From positions 186,001-250,000 of the forward strand of contig CANQLI010000003.1 in the NCBI GenBank assembly GCA_947624675.1: DNA of 64,000 nucleotides, read 5' to 3'. This DNA comes from an uncultured Clostridia bacterium (lineage in GTDB: Bacteria > Bacillota > Clostridia > Oscillospirales > Ruminococcaceae). The position numbers and the translations under genes were made by a program. Numbering within the stretch: position 1 is the stretch's first letter; every line of letters starts with the position of its first letter. Shown here piece after piece: positions 57,852 to 64,000 of this stretch. Below the pieces are notes generated by a model, which was given only the letters and a program-made list of their open reading frames with translations, had not been told where the DNA came from and did not search any database.

Positions 57852-58370
57852 TTACTTACTTAATTTTGGCAGAACGAACATAACAAGACTTCTGCCCTCC
57901 ATTTTTGCAGGCTTGTCAACATTGCCGAACTCGCTTACAGCTTCTTTAAATCTGTTCATAAGCTCTTCGCCGAGCTGCGGATGAGCGATACCTCTTTTTC
58001 TGAATCTGACGGAAACCTTGATCTTATCACCCGACTTTAAAAACTTAACAGCCTGATTGACTTTTGTTTCAAAATCGTGAGTATCAATAGTCGAGGTCAT
58101 TCTGACTTCCTTTATCTCAACGATCTTCTGATTTTTTCTAGCTTCCTTTTCCTTTTTTGATTGCTCAAAAAGATACTTGCCGTAGTCCATTATCTTACAT
58201 ACCGGCGGCACTGCATTCGGAGCAATTTCCACTAAATCCAGATCCCTGTCGTAAGCAATCTCCAAAGCTTCCGATGCACTCATCATACCAAGCTGATCTC
58301 CGTTGTTGTCAATGACACGAAATTCCTTACCTGATATGGCTTCGTTGATTCTGAGTTCACTCTTACTAAT
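57852..58370 (-). CDS. infC: translation initiation factor IF-3 with AUU start
   Basis: A 172-residue IF-3. The core runs from ELRINEAISGKEFRVIDNNGDQLG through DLDLVEIAPNAVPPVCKIMDYGKYLFEQSKKEKEARK to the C-terminal domain with VSVRFRKRGIAHPQLGEELMNRF. The start was set at ATT 58370, because a strong ribosome-binding site GGAGGTG ends 7 bases upstream and no ATG or GTG fits. The earlier ATG at 58448 is in the leader, and its extra 26 residues are not IF-3-like. An AUU start is used for infC in several bacteria, and IF-3 itself discriminates against it, so autoregulation is likely. It is the first gene of infC-rpmI-rplT. Confidence 0.95.
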   Translation of the reverse strand: MSKSELRINEAISGKEFRVIDNNGDQLGMMSASEALEIAYDRDLDLVEIAPNAVPPVCKIMDYGKYLFEQSKKEKEARKNQKIVEIKEVRMTSTIDTHDFETKVNQAVKFLKSGDKIKVSVRFRKRGIAHPQLGEELMNRFKEAVSEFGNVDKPAKMEGRSLVMFVLPKLSK

Positions 58371-58511
58371 ATTTACGCACCTCCAAAAAATATTAAAAAA
58401 ATGAGTGCAGAAATATCCGCACCCATACAATATCGGCATACGCCGCATAATACTGTATTGACCTTTTCACTAAACGCTTAAGGTGAGAACGGAGTTCTGC
58501 TTTATTTTCCA
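58371..58511 (-). ncRNA. infC operon leader RNA (L20-leader-like)
   Basis: About 140 bases separate the transcript start (near 58511) from the infC start codon. The leader contains an upstream block of the form GTTCTCACCTTAAGCGTTTAGTGAAAAGGT, a stem with ATACAGTAT / ATATTGTAT arms capped by CGGC-GTAT-GCCG, then an attenuator. This looks like the L20-sensing leader that controls the same operon in Bacillus. The function is inferred from position and pairing; no match to a covariance model could be run. Confidence 0.6.
58394..58426 (-). terminator. leader attenuator in front of infC
   Basis: Minus-strand 10-bp stem ATGGGTGCGG / CTGCACTCAT (58417-58426 and 58401-58410, two G-T pairs) with a 6-base loop, followed by seven T (58394-58400). 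It is a full intrinsic terminator located inside the infC leader, so it must be regulated. Confidence 0.8.
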
Positions 58512-58517
58512 GATTGT

Positions 58518-58546
58518 ATTATATCAGATGTTTATACAGTTGTCAA
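58518..58546 (-). promoter_or_regulatory. sigma-A promoter of the infC operon, full consensus
   Basis: Minus-strand TTGACA (58541-58546), a 17-base spacer and TATAAT (58518-58523): perfect boxes. It is preceded by AAAAAACTC, an A-tract context shared with the tRNA operon promoter. It overlaps the 3' flank of lysC. Confidence 0.95.
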
Positions 58547-58568
58547 GAGTTTTTTTACATTTTTTTGC

Positions 58569-59888
58569 TTAAAGTCTCTGCGTTACAAAAATATCATAAA
58601 TCGCCTTAGTAGCTTTTTTAAAGTCCTTTTCCTCAACGCCGATAATTATATTAAGCTCACTTGAGCCCTGATCTATCATCTTTACATTTACATGACTGTG
58701 CGCAAGAGAGGAAAATATTCTTCCCGCTGTTCCGCGCGTAGCCTTCATACCTCTGCCAACCACTGCGATAAGCGCAAGATCTGTCTCTATATCGACAGAA
58801 TCCGGGTCGACATTTCTGTGAAGTCCGGCGAGTATCTCCTGTTCCTTTTCCGCGAATTCCTCAAGGTGAACTATTACGCTCATTGTATCTATACCCGATG
58901 GCATATGTTCAAAGGAGATGCCGTTTTTCTCAAAGACCTCTAAGACCCTTCTGCCGAATCCAAGCTCAGCATTCATCATATCCTTTTCTATGTTCACAAC
59001 GGCAAAGCCGGTCTTTCCGGCTATTCCCGTAATGGTATATTCAGGCTTCTGAGAGGTCGATTCGACGATCATAGTTCCATGGTCTTCCGGAGAATTGGTA
59101 TTTTTTATGTTGATAGGTATACCGGCTTTTCTTACCGGAAAAATCGCTTCCTCGTGCAATACGGTAGCGCCCATATAAGCAAGCTCTCTCAGCTCCTTAT
59201 ATGTAATGGTAGTTATTGGCTTAGGCTCATCAATGATACGAGGGTCAGCAATCAAAAATCCGGATACATCCGTCCAGTTTTCATATAAGTCCGCACAAAC
59301 CGCCGAAGCGACTATCGAACCTGTTATATCGGAACCGCCCCTTGAAAAAGTCTTTATCGTATCATTCGGCATAGAGCCGTAAAATCCGGGTATTACCGCC
59401 CTGTCAATGTCCTTAAGCTTATCTGTGAGCGCTTTTACCGTGTTCACGCTGTCGTAGGCACCGCTGTTGTTAAAGAATATAACATCTGCAGAATCTATAA
59501 ACTCATATCCGAGATAATTTGCAAGTATAAGACCATTAAGATATTCTCCGCGTGATGCTGCATAATCCCTTCCAGCTCTCGCCTCAAAGCAAGCCTTGAT
59601 CTTTAAATATTCACTGTCAAGCGATAAATCAAGCCCTAGTTCAGATATTATTTGATTATATCTTTGCTGTATAGGAGAGAATGCCTCAGAAAAGCTGTCG
59701 CCCTTTGAAACTCTGTCATAGCAATCGTACAGAAGATCTGTTACCTTTATGTCTTCCTTAAACCTCTTTCCCGGAGCGGACGGGATAACATATCTTCTTG
59801 AATCCTCCGCTTTTATGATGTCATATACTTTTTTAAACTGATTAGCGTCCGCAAGACTGCTTCCGCCGAACTTAACGACCTTTATCAT
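58569..59888 (-). CDS. lysC: aspartate kinase
   Basis: A 439-residue aspartokinase. The start was set at ATG 59888 (MIKVVKFGGSSLADA). An earlier ATG at 59966 lies upstream of the promoter boxes (59922-59950) and its extra residues are not kinase-like. The catalytic domain has KFGGSS near the start, SRGGSDITGSI near residue 210 and the aspartate-binding region around ELAYMGATVLH. Two C-terminal ACT-like domains (about 300-439) provide feedback control by lysine and/or threonine. It catalyses the first step of the aspartate family. It lies alone between infC and ksgA, and no lysine riboswitch fits in its leader of about 25 bases. Confidence 0.95.
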   Translation of the reverse strand: MIKVVKFGGSSLADANQFKKVYDIIKAEDSRRYVIPSAPGKRFKEDIKVTDLLYDCYDRVSKGDSFSEAFSPIQQRYNQIISELGLDLSLDSEYLKIKACFEARAGRDYAASRGEYLNGLILANYLGYEFIDSADVIFFNNSGAYDSVNTVKALTDKLKDIDRAVIPGFYGSMPNDTIKTFSRGGSDITGSIVASAVCADLYENWTDVSGFLIADPRIIDEPKPITTITYKELRELAYMGATVLHEEAIFPVRKAGIPINIKNTNSPEDHGTMIVESTSQKPEYTITGIAGKTGFAVVNIEKDMMNAELGFGRRVLEVFEKNGISFEHMPSGIDTMSVIVHLEEFAEKEQEILAGLHRNVDPDSVDIETDLALIAVVGRGMKATRGTAGRIFSSLAHSHVNVKMIDQGSSELNIIIGVEEKDFKKATKAIYDIFVTQRL

Positions 59889-59921
59889 ACCCTGTATCCC
59901 CTTATAAAGTATTACTTGTAT

Positions 59922-59950
59922 ATTATATAAAAAAAATAAATTCTCGTCAA
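59922..59950 (-). promoter_or_regulatory. sigma-A promoter of lysC
   Basis: Minus-strand TTGACG (59945-59950), a 17-base spacer and TATAAT (59922-59927). The leader to the lysC ATG is about 25 bases. The promoter lies inside the frame of the longer lysC start and argues against it. Confidence 0.85.
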
Positions 59951-59995
59951 TCGTTATAAGCAACAATTTGTAATGATTTTCCTTGTGTTATTTGT

Positions 59996-60886
59996 TCAAA
60001 AACAACTGTTTTCAGGCAAAGTACAAATTCCGCTGCTTATAAGTAAATTTGAAAACCGGATAAAATCGTCCATACTCATCTGTTCGGGACGAACAGAGAC
60101 ATCTATTCCACTATCTCTAATTATGTCTGATACCATATCTTTAGGGAGTCCCATTGATGAAGAGACAGAATTAGCGAGAGTTTTTCTTCGCTGTGTAAAA
60201 GCAGCCTTTACCGTTTTAAAAAAGAAATCCTCATCCTTAACACCTTTTGGAGTCTTGTCCTTTATATCAAGTCTTATCACACAGCTGTCGACCTTTGGCA
60301 TCGGCATAAAGCTTCCCCTGCTGACACTAAAAAGCATCTTGGCATCAGCAAAGTAGTTAATTGCAACGGTTATGGCTCCGGCATCTCGTGTTCCCAAACT
60401 TGCACACAGCCGCTTAGCAGCCTCTTTTTGTACCATAACCGTAATGGATTTTATAGGAAGTCTCAGCTCTAACAGCCGCATAATTATCGGCGATGTGAGA
60501 TAATACGGAAGATTTGCACAAACCGCAACAGAAAGTCCCTCAAATTCTTCCCTTATGATTCGGTCAAGATCAACCTTCAAAATATCATCGTAAATTATTT
60601 TAACATTATCATATCCTGAAAGTGTTTCATTGAGAACAGGCATAAGTCTATTGTCTATCTCAACAGCAACCACCTTACCGGCTCTCTGAGCAAGCTCAGC
60701 GGTCAAAACGCCAAACCCGGTACCTATTTCGATGATACCGAAATCTTTTCTGGCATTTCCCATTTCGGCAATTTTGGGGCAAACGGACGGATTTATCAAA
60801 AAATTCTGTCCAAGACCTTTTGAAAACCGAAAACCGTATCGCTCCATAATGTCCTTTATAACACCTATATCGGTAAGCCTCTGCAT
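59996..60886 (-). CDS. ksgA: 16S rRNA dimethyladenosine transferase
   Basis: A 296-residue RsmA/KsgA, which dimethylates two adjacent adenines near the 3' end of 16S rRNA. Motifs are QNFLINPSVCPKIAEMG, IIEIGTGFGVLTAELAQRAGKVVAVEIDNRLMPVL and the catalytic ANLPYYLTSPIIM region (NLPYY). The C-terminal helical domain (about 200-296) follows. The start ATG at 60886 has GGAGGAG upstream. It stands alone between tRNA terminators and lysC, with no sign of the rnmV partner gene found elsewhere. Confidence 0.96.
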   Translation of the reverse strand: MQRLTDIGVIKDIMERYGFRFSKGLGQNFLINPSVCPKIAEMGNARKDFGIIEIGTGFGVLTAELAQRAGKVVAVEIDNRLMPVLNETLSGYDNVKIIYDDILKVDLDRIIREEFEGLSVAVCANLPYYLTSPIIMRLLELRLPIKSITVMVQKEAAKRLCASLGTRDAGAITVAINYFADAKMLFSVSRGSFMPMPKVDSCVIRLDIKDKTPKGVKDEDFFFKTVKAAFTQRRKTLANSVSSSMGLPKDMVSDIIRDSGIDVSVRPEQMSMDDFIRFSNLLISSGICTLPENSCF

Positions 60887-60914
60887 TTCTCCTCCTCACA
60901 AAAAAGACGCTTTT

Positions 60915-60952
60915 AAAAAACTGCCGCCCTCAGTTATACACCAAAGGCGGCA
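60915..60952 (-). terminator. second terminator of the tRNA operon
   Basis: Perfect 7-bp stem TGCCGCC / GGCGGCA (60946-60952 and 60922-60928) with a 17-base loop, followed by GTTTTTT on the minus strand. It forms a tandem terminator with the hairpin at 60952-60972 and ends 28 bases before the ksgA start. Confidence 0.75.
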
Positions 60953-60972
60953 AAAAGCAGAGATAATCTGCT
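60952..60972 (-). terminator. first terminator of the tRNA operon
   Basis: Minus-strand 6-bp stem AGCAGA / TCTGCT (60967-60972 and 60956-60961) with a 5-base loop and four T after it. The first stem base is the final A of the tRNA-His CCA end, so the terminator directly abuts the mature tRNA. Confidence 0.7.
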
Positions 60973-61049
60973 GGGGTGGGTAGTGGGATTCGAACCCACG
61001 GTCTTCAGTGCCACAAACTGACGCGTTAACCAACTACGCTATACCCACC
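60972..61049 (-). tRNA. tRNA-His (GTG)
   Basis: A cloverleaf on the minus strand with acceptor arm GTGGGTA / TACCCAC, anticodon loop TTGTGGC (anticodon GTG) and TpsiC arm with GGTTCGAATCC. An extra G before position 1 pairs with C73, the identity element of tRNA-His. CCA is encoded. It is the last tRNA of the Gly-Arg-His operon. Confidence 0.95.
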
Positions 61050-61055
61050 GTATAA

Positions 61056-61132
<77 letters not shown>

Positions 61133-61174
61133 AGGTGAAGCATTATTACAAAAAAATTGCACCAAAAAGGTGCA

Positions 61175-61248
61175 TGGAGCGGGTGATGGGAATCGAACCC
61201 ACACGACCAGCTTGGAAGGCTGGGATTCTACCATTGAACTACACCCGC
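61175..61248 (-). tRNA. tRNA-Gly (TCC)
   Basis: A minus-strand cloverleaf of 74 bases with acceptor GCGGGTG / CACCCGC, anticodon loop CTTCCAA (anticodon TCC), T arm GGTTCGATTCC and encoded CCA. It is the first tRNA of the operon, 27 bases after the -10 box, and is 42 bases from tRNA-Arg. Confidence 0.95.
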
Positions 61249-61275
61249 AAGTGTTTACTCTTGACAACAGAGTTA

Positions 61276-61304
61276 ATTTTAACATAACATAAAACATTTG
61301 TCAA
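61276..61304 (-). promoter_or_regulatory. sigma-A promoter of the tRNA operon, within an inverted repeat
   Basis: Minus-strand TTGACA (61299-61304), a 17-base spacer and TAAAAT (61276-61281). A perfect 10-bp inverted repeat ACTCTTGACA / TGTCAAGAGT (61257-61266 and 61299-61308) encloses the promoter, so the plus strand also carries a TTGACA box facing it. No plus-strand gene uses it. Confidence 0.8.
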
Positions 61305-61396
61305 GAGTTTTTTCAAAAAATTTCTGATTAAATTTCAAATCGCATTTTAACATATATAAAACAGATGTAAATAAACAAAAACTTTGTTATTTTGAA

Positions 61397-62485
61397 TCAC
61401 TCACCGCTTGTAATATTGTTTCCGTCATTTTTATCTGTTTCATACACATTCACATTATTTATCCCAAGAGCTTCCAAGTGCTTTTCAAAATGTATCAGTC
61501 GTATCAGTCCGGAGAGTACGGAAACCGTTCCCACAATTACAAGAGAGATAAAGAAATATTTTCCGTAATTTATCAAAAAGTAAAACACTTTGCCAAAGCT
61601 GTTAAATGTAGCGTCTTTTAAAAAGTCAGCTTTACCTGTTTCATAAAGGCTTATGCCCGACAGAACAAATGACGCAATAAGACATAACGCAGAAAAAAAG
61701 TTTATCACAACGCCTGTTTTTATCATTCCGTTTATGTTGTTCTTATGTTTTTTTATGTTGTCGGTCGGTTTTACACCTTTAATAGCAGAAATGATCTTGT
61801 CCCTGAAAATAATTCCGAGTATTGCAAGGTCTATCATAATAATACACAAGATAACAGCAAAAGTAAATTCCTGATTTCTGACTGCCGAACCAAATACAGC
61901 TGCTAAAATCATTAAAGGAAATCTTGCCGGAAGAACAAAAAGGAAATAGTTTTTTGTTTTTACGCCTGTTAGAGGTGCAACAAAGGAAAGCGTGTCCTTC
62001 GGCATTCCGGGAATGAAATAAAGAATAAAGAATATGAGTTCCGATTTAGATGAATTTTGCAAAAACGAAAACTTTTTAAGGTCCTTTCCGTCGATCATAG
62101 CTTCAACTATCGGGTATCCGAAAAGCCTTACGATAACATATACGATACCCATTCCGAGATAAATGCCTATACAGGAATAAACAGAACCCAAAAACGAACC
62201 GTAAAGAACTCCGCCGATTATCTGTATAGGCGGAATAAGCGGGATTATAACCTGAAAAGCCTGAAGACCTATATATATAAGGACGCCGAGCGCACCCTTA
62301 TTTTGTATATAGTTTAACAGCTTGTCCATACCGTCGTCAGTTTTCAAAGCGGATATAGCCGGGATAAGCGCTATTGTCGCAGCTACCATAATTGCTATCA
62401 TTATGCCAAAAACTATACCTTTAGTAATAAGCTTTGTTTTCTCTTCCTTGGTACGGGTCCTCTTTCCGGCGACTCTATCGCTCAT
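61397..62485 (-). CDS. TVP38/TMEM64 (DedA-like) membrane protein
   Basis: A 362-residue polytopic membrane protein. After a basic N-terminus (RVAGKRTRTKEEK) there are about five membrane segments in the first 230 residues. The VTT-domain motif GGVLYGSFLGSVYSCIGIYLGMGIVYVIVRLFGYP is near 85-120, and FIPGMPKDTLSFVAPLTG is near 155-172. These match the TVP38/TMEM64 family, related to DedA flippases for undecaprenyl phosphate and phospholipids. A second hydrophobic region (about 255-340) adds two or three segments with a charged tail. It overlaps the membrane-protein gene upstream by 11 bases, so the two are co-expressed. The transported lipid, if any, is unknown. Confidence 0.85.
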   Translation of the reverse strand: MSDRVAGKRTRTKEEKTKLITKGIVFGIMIAIMVAATIALIPAISALKTDDGMDKLLNYIQNKGALGVLIYIGLQAFQVIIPLIPPIQIIGGVLYGSFLGSVYSCIGIYLGMGIVYVIVRLFGYPIVEAMIDGKDLKKFSFLQNSSKSELIFFILYFIPGMPKDTLSFVAPLTGVKTKNYFLFVLPARFPLMILAAVFGSAVRNQEFTFAVILCIIMIDLAILGIIFRDKIISAIKGVKPTDNIKKHKNNINGMIKTGVVINFFSALCLIASFVLSGISLYETGKADFLKDATFNSFGKVFYFLINYGKYFFISLVIVGTVSVLSGLIRLIHFEKHLEALGINNVNVYETDKNDGNNITSGE

Positions 62486-63047
62486 TTCCCTTATCCCCTT
62501 TTCTAACAGAAAGTCTCAATATTTTTGCTCTCAGCCAGTCGATATATAAATACATAAGTCTGCCTATTGCAACATCATAAATTATAAATACGATATTAGT
62601 CACCGCCCAGAAGATATAAACGCCATATCTGCCAAAATCTGTCATATCCTCCTGTAACGACGAATCAGAAACTATCCTTATAGTAATGTTATAGTATAAA
62701 ACTATTAACACATTGTAAATTATCAGCTTTATAATAATTCTTATCAGCTTAGGATTTATCCTGTTTAAGCTTTGCCTTAAAGTAGGATAAAATCCCATAA
62801 GGAACACATACAAAAGACTGGCTTCCTTATCCGGCACAAGAAGCATACATAGCACCGATACCGCTGCATAGGTTATATATGCCCACTTAGAGCTTACCTC
62901 TATCGCGATTATAAGGAGCATAGCTCCGCATATCGCAGGTATGACATATACAAAAGGCGGCAAAAGCCCTGTCATAAACATCATAACTACCGAGAGCGCC
63001 GACAAAATACCGCCGAGAGATACTTTAAAGCTTAAGCCTTTCAACAA
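62475..63047 (-). CDS. unknown multi-pass membrane protein, paired with the TVP38-like gene
   Basis: A 190-residue membrane protein I cannot assign. It has about five hydrophobic segments: residues about 8-24, 30-50, 55-72, 98-120 (IIIKLIIYNVLIVLYYNI) and 138-160 (YGVYIFWAVTNIVFIIYDVAIG), with a basic C-terminus. The start is TTG at 63047 (or TTG 63044), 4 or 7 bases after GGGGG, since no ATG is in frame. The N-terminal pattern of short helices recalls substrate-binding S components of ECF transporters, but this is a weak impression. Overlap with the TVP38-like gene is 11 bases. Confidence 0.6.
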   Translation of the reverse strand: MLKGLSFKVSLGGILSALSVVMMFMTGLLPPFVYVIPAICGAMLLIIAIEVSSKWAYITYAAVSVLCMLLVPDKEASLLYVFLMGFYPTLRQSLNRINPKLIRIIIKLIIYNVLIVLYYNITIRIVSDSSLQEDMTDFGRYGVYIFWAVTNIVFIIYDVAIGRLMYLYIDWLRAKILRLSVRKGDKGNER

Positions 63048-63224
63048 AACGCCCCCATTACAAATAAATATATTTTCAATACAAAGGGCTTGCCCCGTAT
63101 TTTAACACAGCAAGAGCGGCAGTATCAGCTGCCGAAACAATCAAAATAGGATTTTGTCCACTTATGCTCCCAAAATGTACCTCGACACATACGGATAATA
63201 CATAGTTGGGAAATCCTGCCTAAG
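63048..63224 (-). repeat. gene-free 177 bases, possible dispersed repeat
   Basis: Between uvrA and the membrane-protein gene. It contains a perfect 6-bp inverted repeat CGGCAG / CTGCCG (63117-63134) and an open minus-strand frame of about 47 codons without a good start, ending at a TGA near 63083. No promoter for the next gene and no uvrA terminator with a T-tract could be identified. The look is of a conserved intergenic element more than random spacer, but there is no second copy in this window. Confidence 0.3.
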
Positions 63225-64000
63225 TTATAATAACACATTTTTTATATATTGTCCAGTATATGACTTTTTACTCATTGAAATCTCTTCCGGCGTACCTTGT
63301 GCAACTATTCTACCTCCACCGTTTCCGCCCTCGGGACCTATATCTATTATATAATCGGCGGTCTTTATTACATCAAGGTTATGTTCTATAACAAGTACCG
63401 TATTTCCGCCGTCGCATAGCTTTTGTAAAACGTCGATCAGCATATGGACATCTGCGGTGTGAAGCCCTGTCGTAGGCTCATCGAGAATATATATCGTCTT
63501 TCCGGTCGAGCGTTTTGAAAGCTCCGCCGCCAGCTTTATCCTCTGTGCCTCTCCTCCCGACAGTGTCGTTGCAGGCTGACCTATCTTAATATACCCGAGT
63601 CCGACATCAAAAAGCGTCTGAAGCTTTCTTGAGATTTTCGGAAGGTTTTTGAAAAATTCACAGCCCTCCTCTACCGTCATCTCAAGAACATCGTGTATAT
63701 TTTTACCTTTATAGAGGACATCAAGCGTTTCACGGTTATATCGCTTTCCTTTACAAACCTCACAGGGAACATATATATCCGGCAAAAAGTGCATTTCTAT
63801 CTTTAAAATTCCGTCGCCCTCACAGGCCTCACATCTTCCGCCTTTTACATTAAATGAAAATCTTCCCGAATTGTATCCCTTGATTTTCGCGTCGTTTGTC
63901 GATGCAAAAAGCTCCCTTATATCAGTAAACACTCCTGTGTATGTCGCAGGATTCGATCTTGGTGTTCTTCCGATCGGAGACTGATCAATATTTATAACCT
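63225..64000 (-). CDS. uvrA: UvrABC system protein A, C-terminal part (partial)
   Basis: The open frame continues through the right edge of the window; about 258 codons of the 3' end are visible. The first codons read [22 protein letters not shown], a highly conserved UvrA block. A zinc-binding [29 protein letters not shown] follows, then the ABC signature [16 protein letters not shown] and the Walker [13 protein letters not shown]. UvrA is the damage-sensing ATPase of nucleotide excision repair. A GTG at 63932 is only an internal codon, not the start. A full UvrA has about 940 residues, so some 680 lie outside. Confidence 0.97.
   Translation of the reverse strand, partial: VINIDQSPIGRTPRSNPATYTGVFTDIRELFASTNDAKIKGYNSGRFSFNVKGGRCEACEGDGILKIEMHFLPDIYVPCEVCKGKRYNRETLDVLYKGKNIHDVLEMTVEEGCEFFKNLPKISRKLQTLFDVGLGYIKIGQPATTLSGGEAQRIKLAAELSKRSTGKTIYILDEPTTGLHTADVHMLIDVLQKLCDGGNTVLVIEHNLDVIKTADYIIDIGPEGGNGGGRIVAQGTPEEISMSKKSYTGQYIKNVLL

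Noticed and set aside
58371..58448. IF-3 start at ATG 58448 (198 residues)
   Set aside because: The extra residues lie across the leader and attenuator and are not IF-3-like. GGAGGTG points to ATT 58370.
59889..59915. Lysine riboswitch ahead of lysC
   Set aside because: The predicted leader is about 25 bases, far too short for the lysine aptamer.
59889..59966. Aspartate kinase start at 59966 (465 residues)
   Set aside because: The extra 26 codons lie over the promoter boxes (59922-59950) and do not resemble a kinase. MIKVVKFGGSS at 59888 is the canonical start.
63225..63932. Independent short gene starting at GTG 63932
   Set aside because: The frame is open without a stop to the right edge and the upstream residues are conserved UvrA sequence, so it is the 3' part of uvrA.

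Overview
This 64 kb window is a chromosomal segment of a low-GC, spore-forming member of the Clostridia. The best guess is a Ruminococcus/Oscillospiraceae-like gut anaerobe. The evidence is a complete spoIIIA operon (spoIIIAA to spoIIIAH), a SCIFF-peptide maturase, flavin-dependent ThyX, the argR-recN-dxs-ispA-xse-nusB-asp23 gene order typical of Clostridia, AT-rich intergenic regions and canonical sigma-A promoters. The genus is inference. No insertion sequence, prophage, CRISPR array or plasmid feature was seen, and the window is mostly core genome.

The layout is extremely one-sided. All 67 annotated protein-coding features (65 complete CDS or fragments plus two genes cut by the window edges) and the three tRNAs are on the minus strand, so transcription runs from high to low coordinates. 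The only plus-strand gene is rnpB (RNase P RNA). From right to left: the uvrA 3' part; a membrane-protein pair (a TVP38/DedA-like protein and an unknown); a Gly-Arg-His tRNA operon; ksgA; lysC; the infC-rpmI-rplT operon with a leader attenuator and an AUU start; a 15-gene block trmH-like, dprA, topA, trmFO, plsX, rnc, radical SAM, smc, ftsY, rdgB, yhbY, nadD, yqeK, rsfS, leuS; rpsU with a structured leader; a YlmC/YmxH-type sporulation gene behind a sigma-E-like promoter; rpsB-tsf; the SCIFF maturase with a Nudix remnant where the peptide gene would be expected; the spoIIIA operon.

Continuing left: asp23, nusB, a TsaD paralogue, xseA, xseB, ispA, dxs, tlyA, nadK, argR, recN; then thyX, tmk-like, DJ-1/PfpI, 5-formyl-THF cyclo-ligase, mltG and a U32 tRNA-hydroxylation protein; a lipoprotein and a secreted protein of unknown function; rnpB; a small operon with a zinc phospholipase C-like protein lacking a signal peptide, a phosphoglycerate mutase-like enzyme and a serine hydrolase; and last an operon with a c-di-GMP-type HD-GYP protein, a leucine-rich-repeat surface protein, lepA, a membrane protein, hemW, and an efflux adaptor and permease cut by the window edge.

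Functionally the window combines translation and RNA maturation (lepA, infC, rpmI, rplT, rpsB, tsf, rpsU, leuS, rsfS, yhbY, ksgA, tlyA, trmFO, U32, rnc, rnpB), isoprenoid precursors (dxs, ispA), nucleotide, folate and NAD metabolism, DNA repair and chromosome handling (recN, xseAB, uvrA, topA, smc, dprA), and sporulation. The points most worth a second look are the SCIFF maturase without an adjacent precursor peptide, the signal-less phospholipase C-like protein with a small membrane partner, the TsaD paralogue in the nusB-xse operon, a regulator with a degenerate receiver and two degenerate GGDEF domains around an intact HD-GYP, and two sigma-E-like promoters. I did not find a clearly novel multi-gene system.
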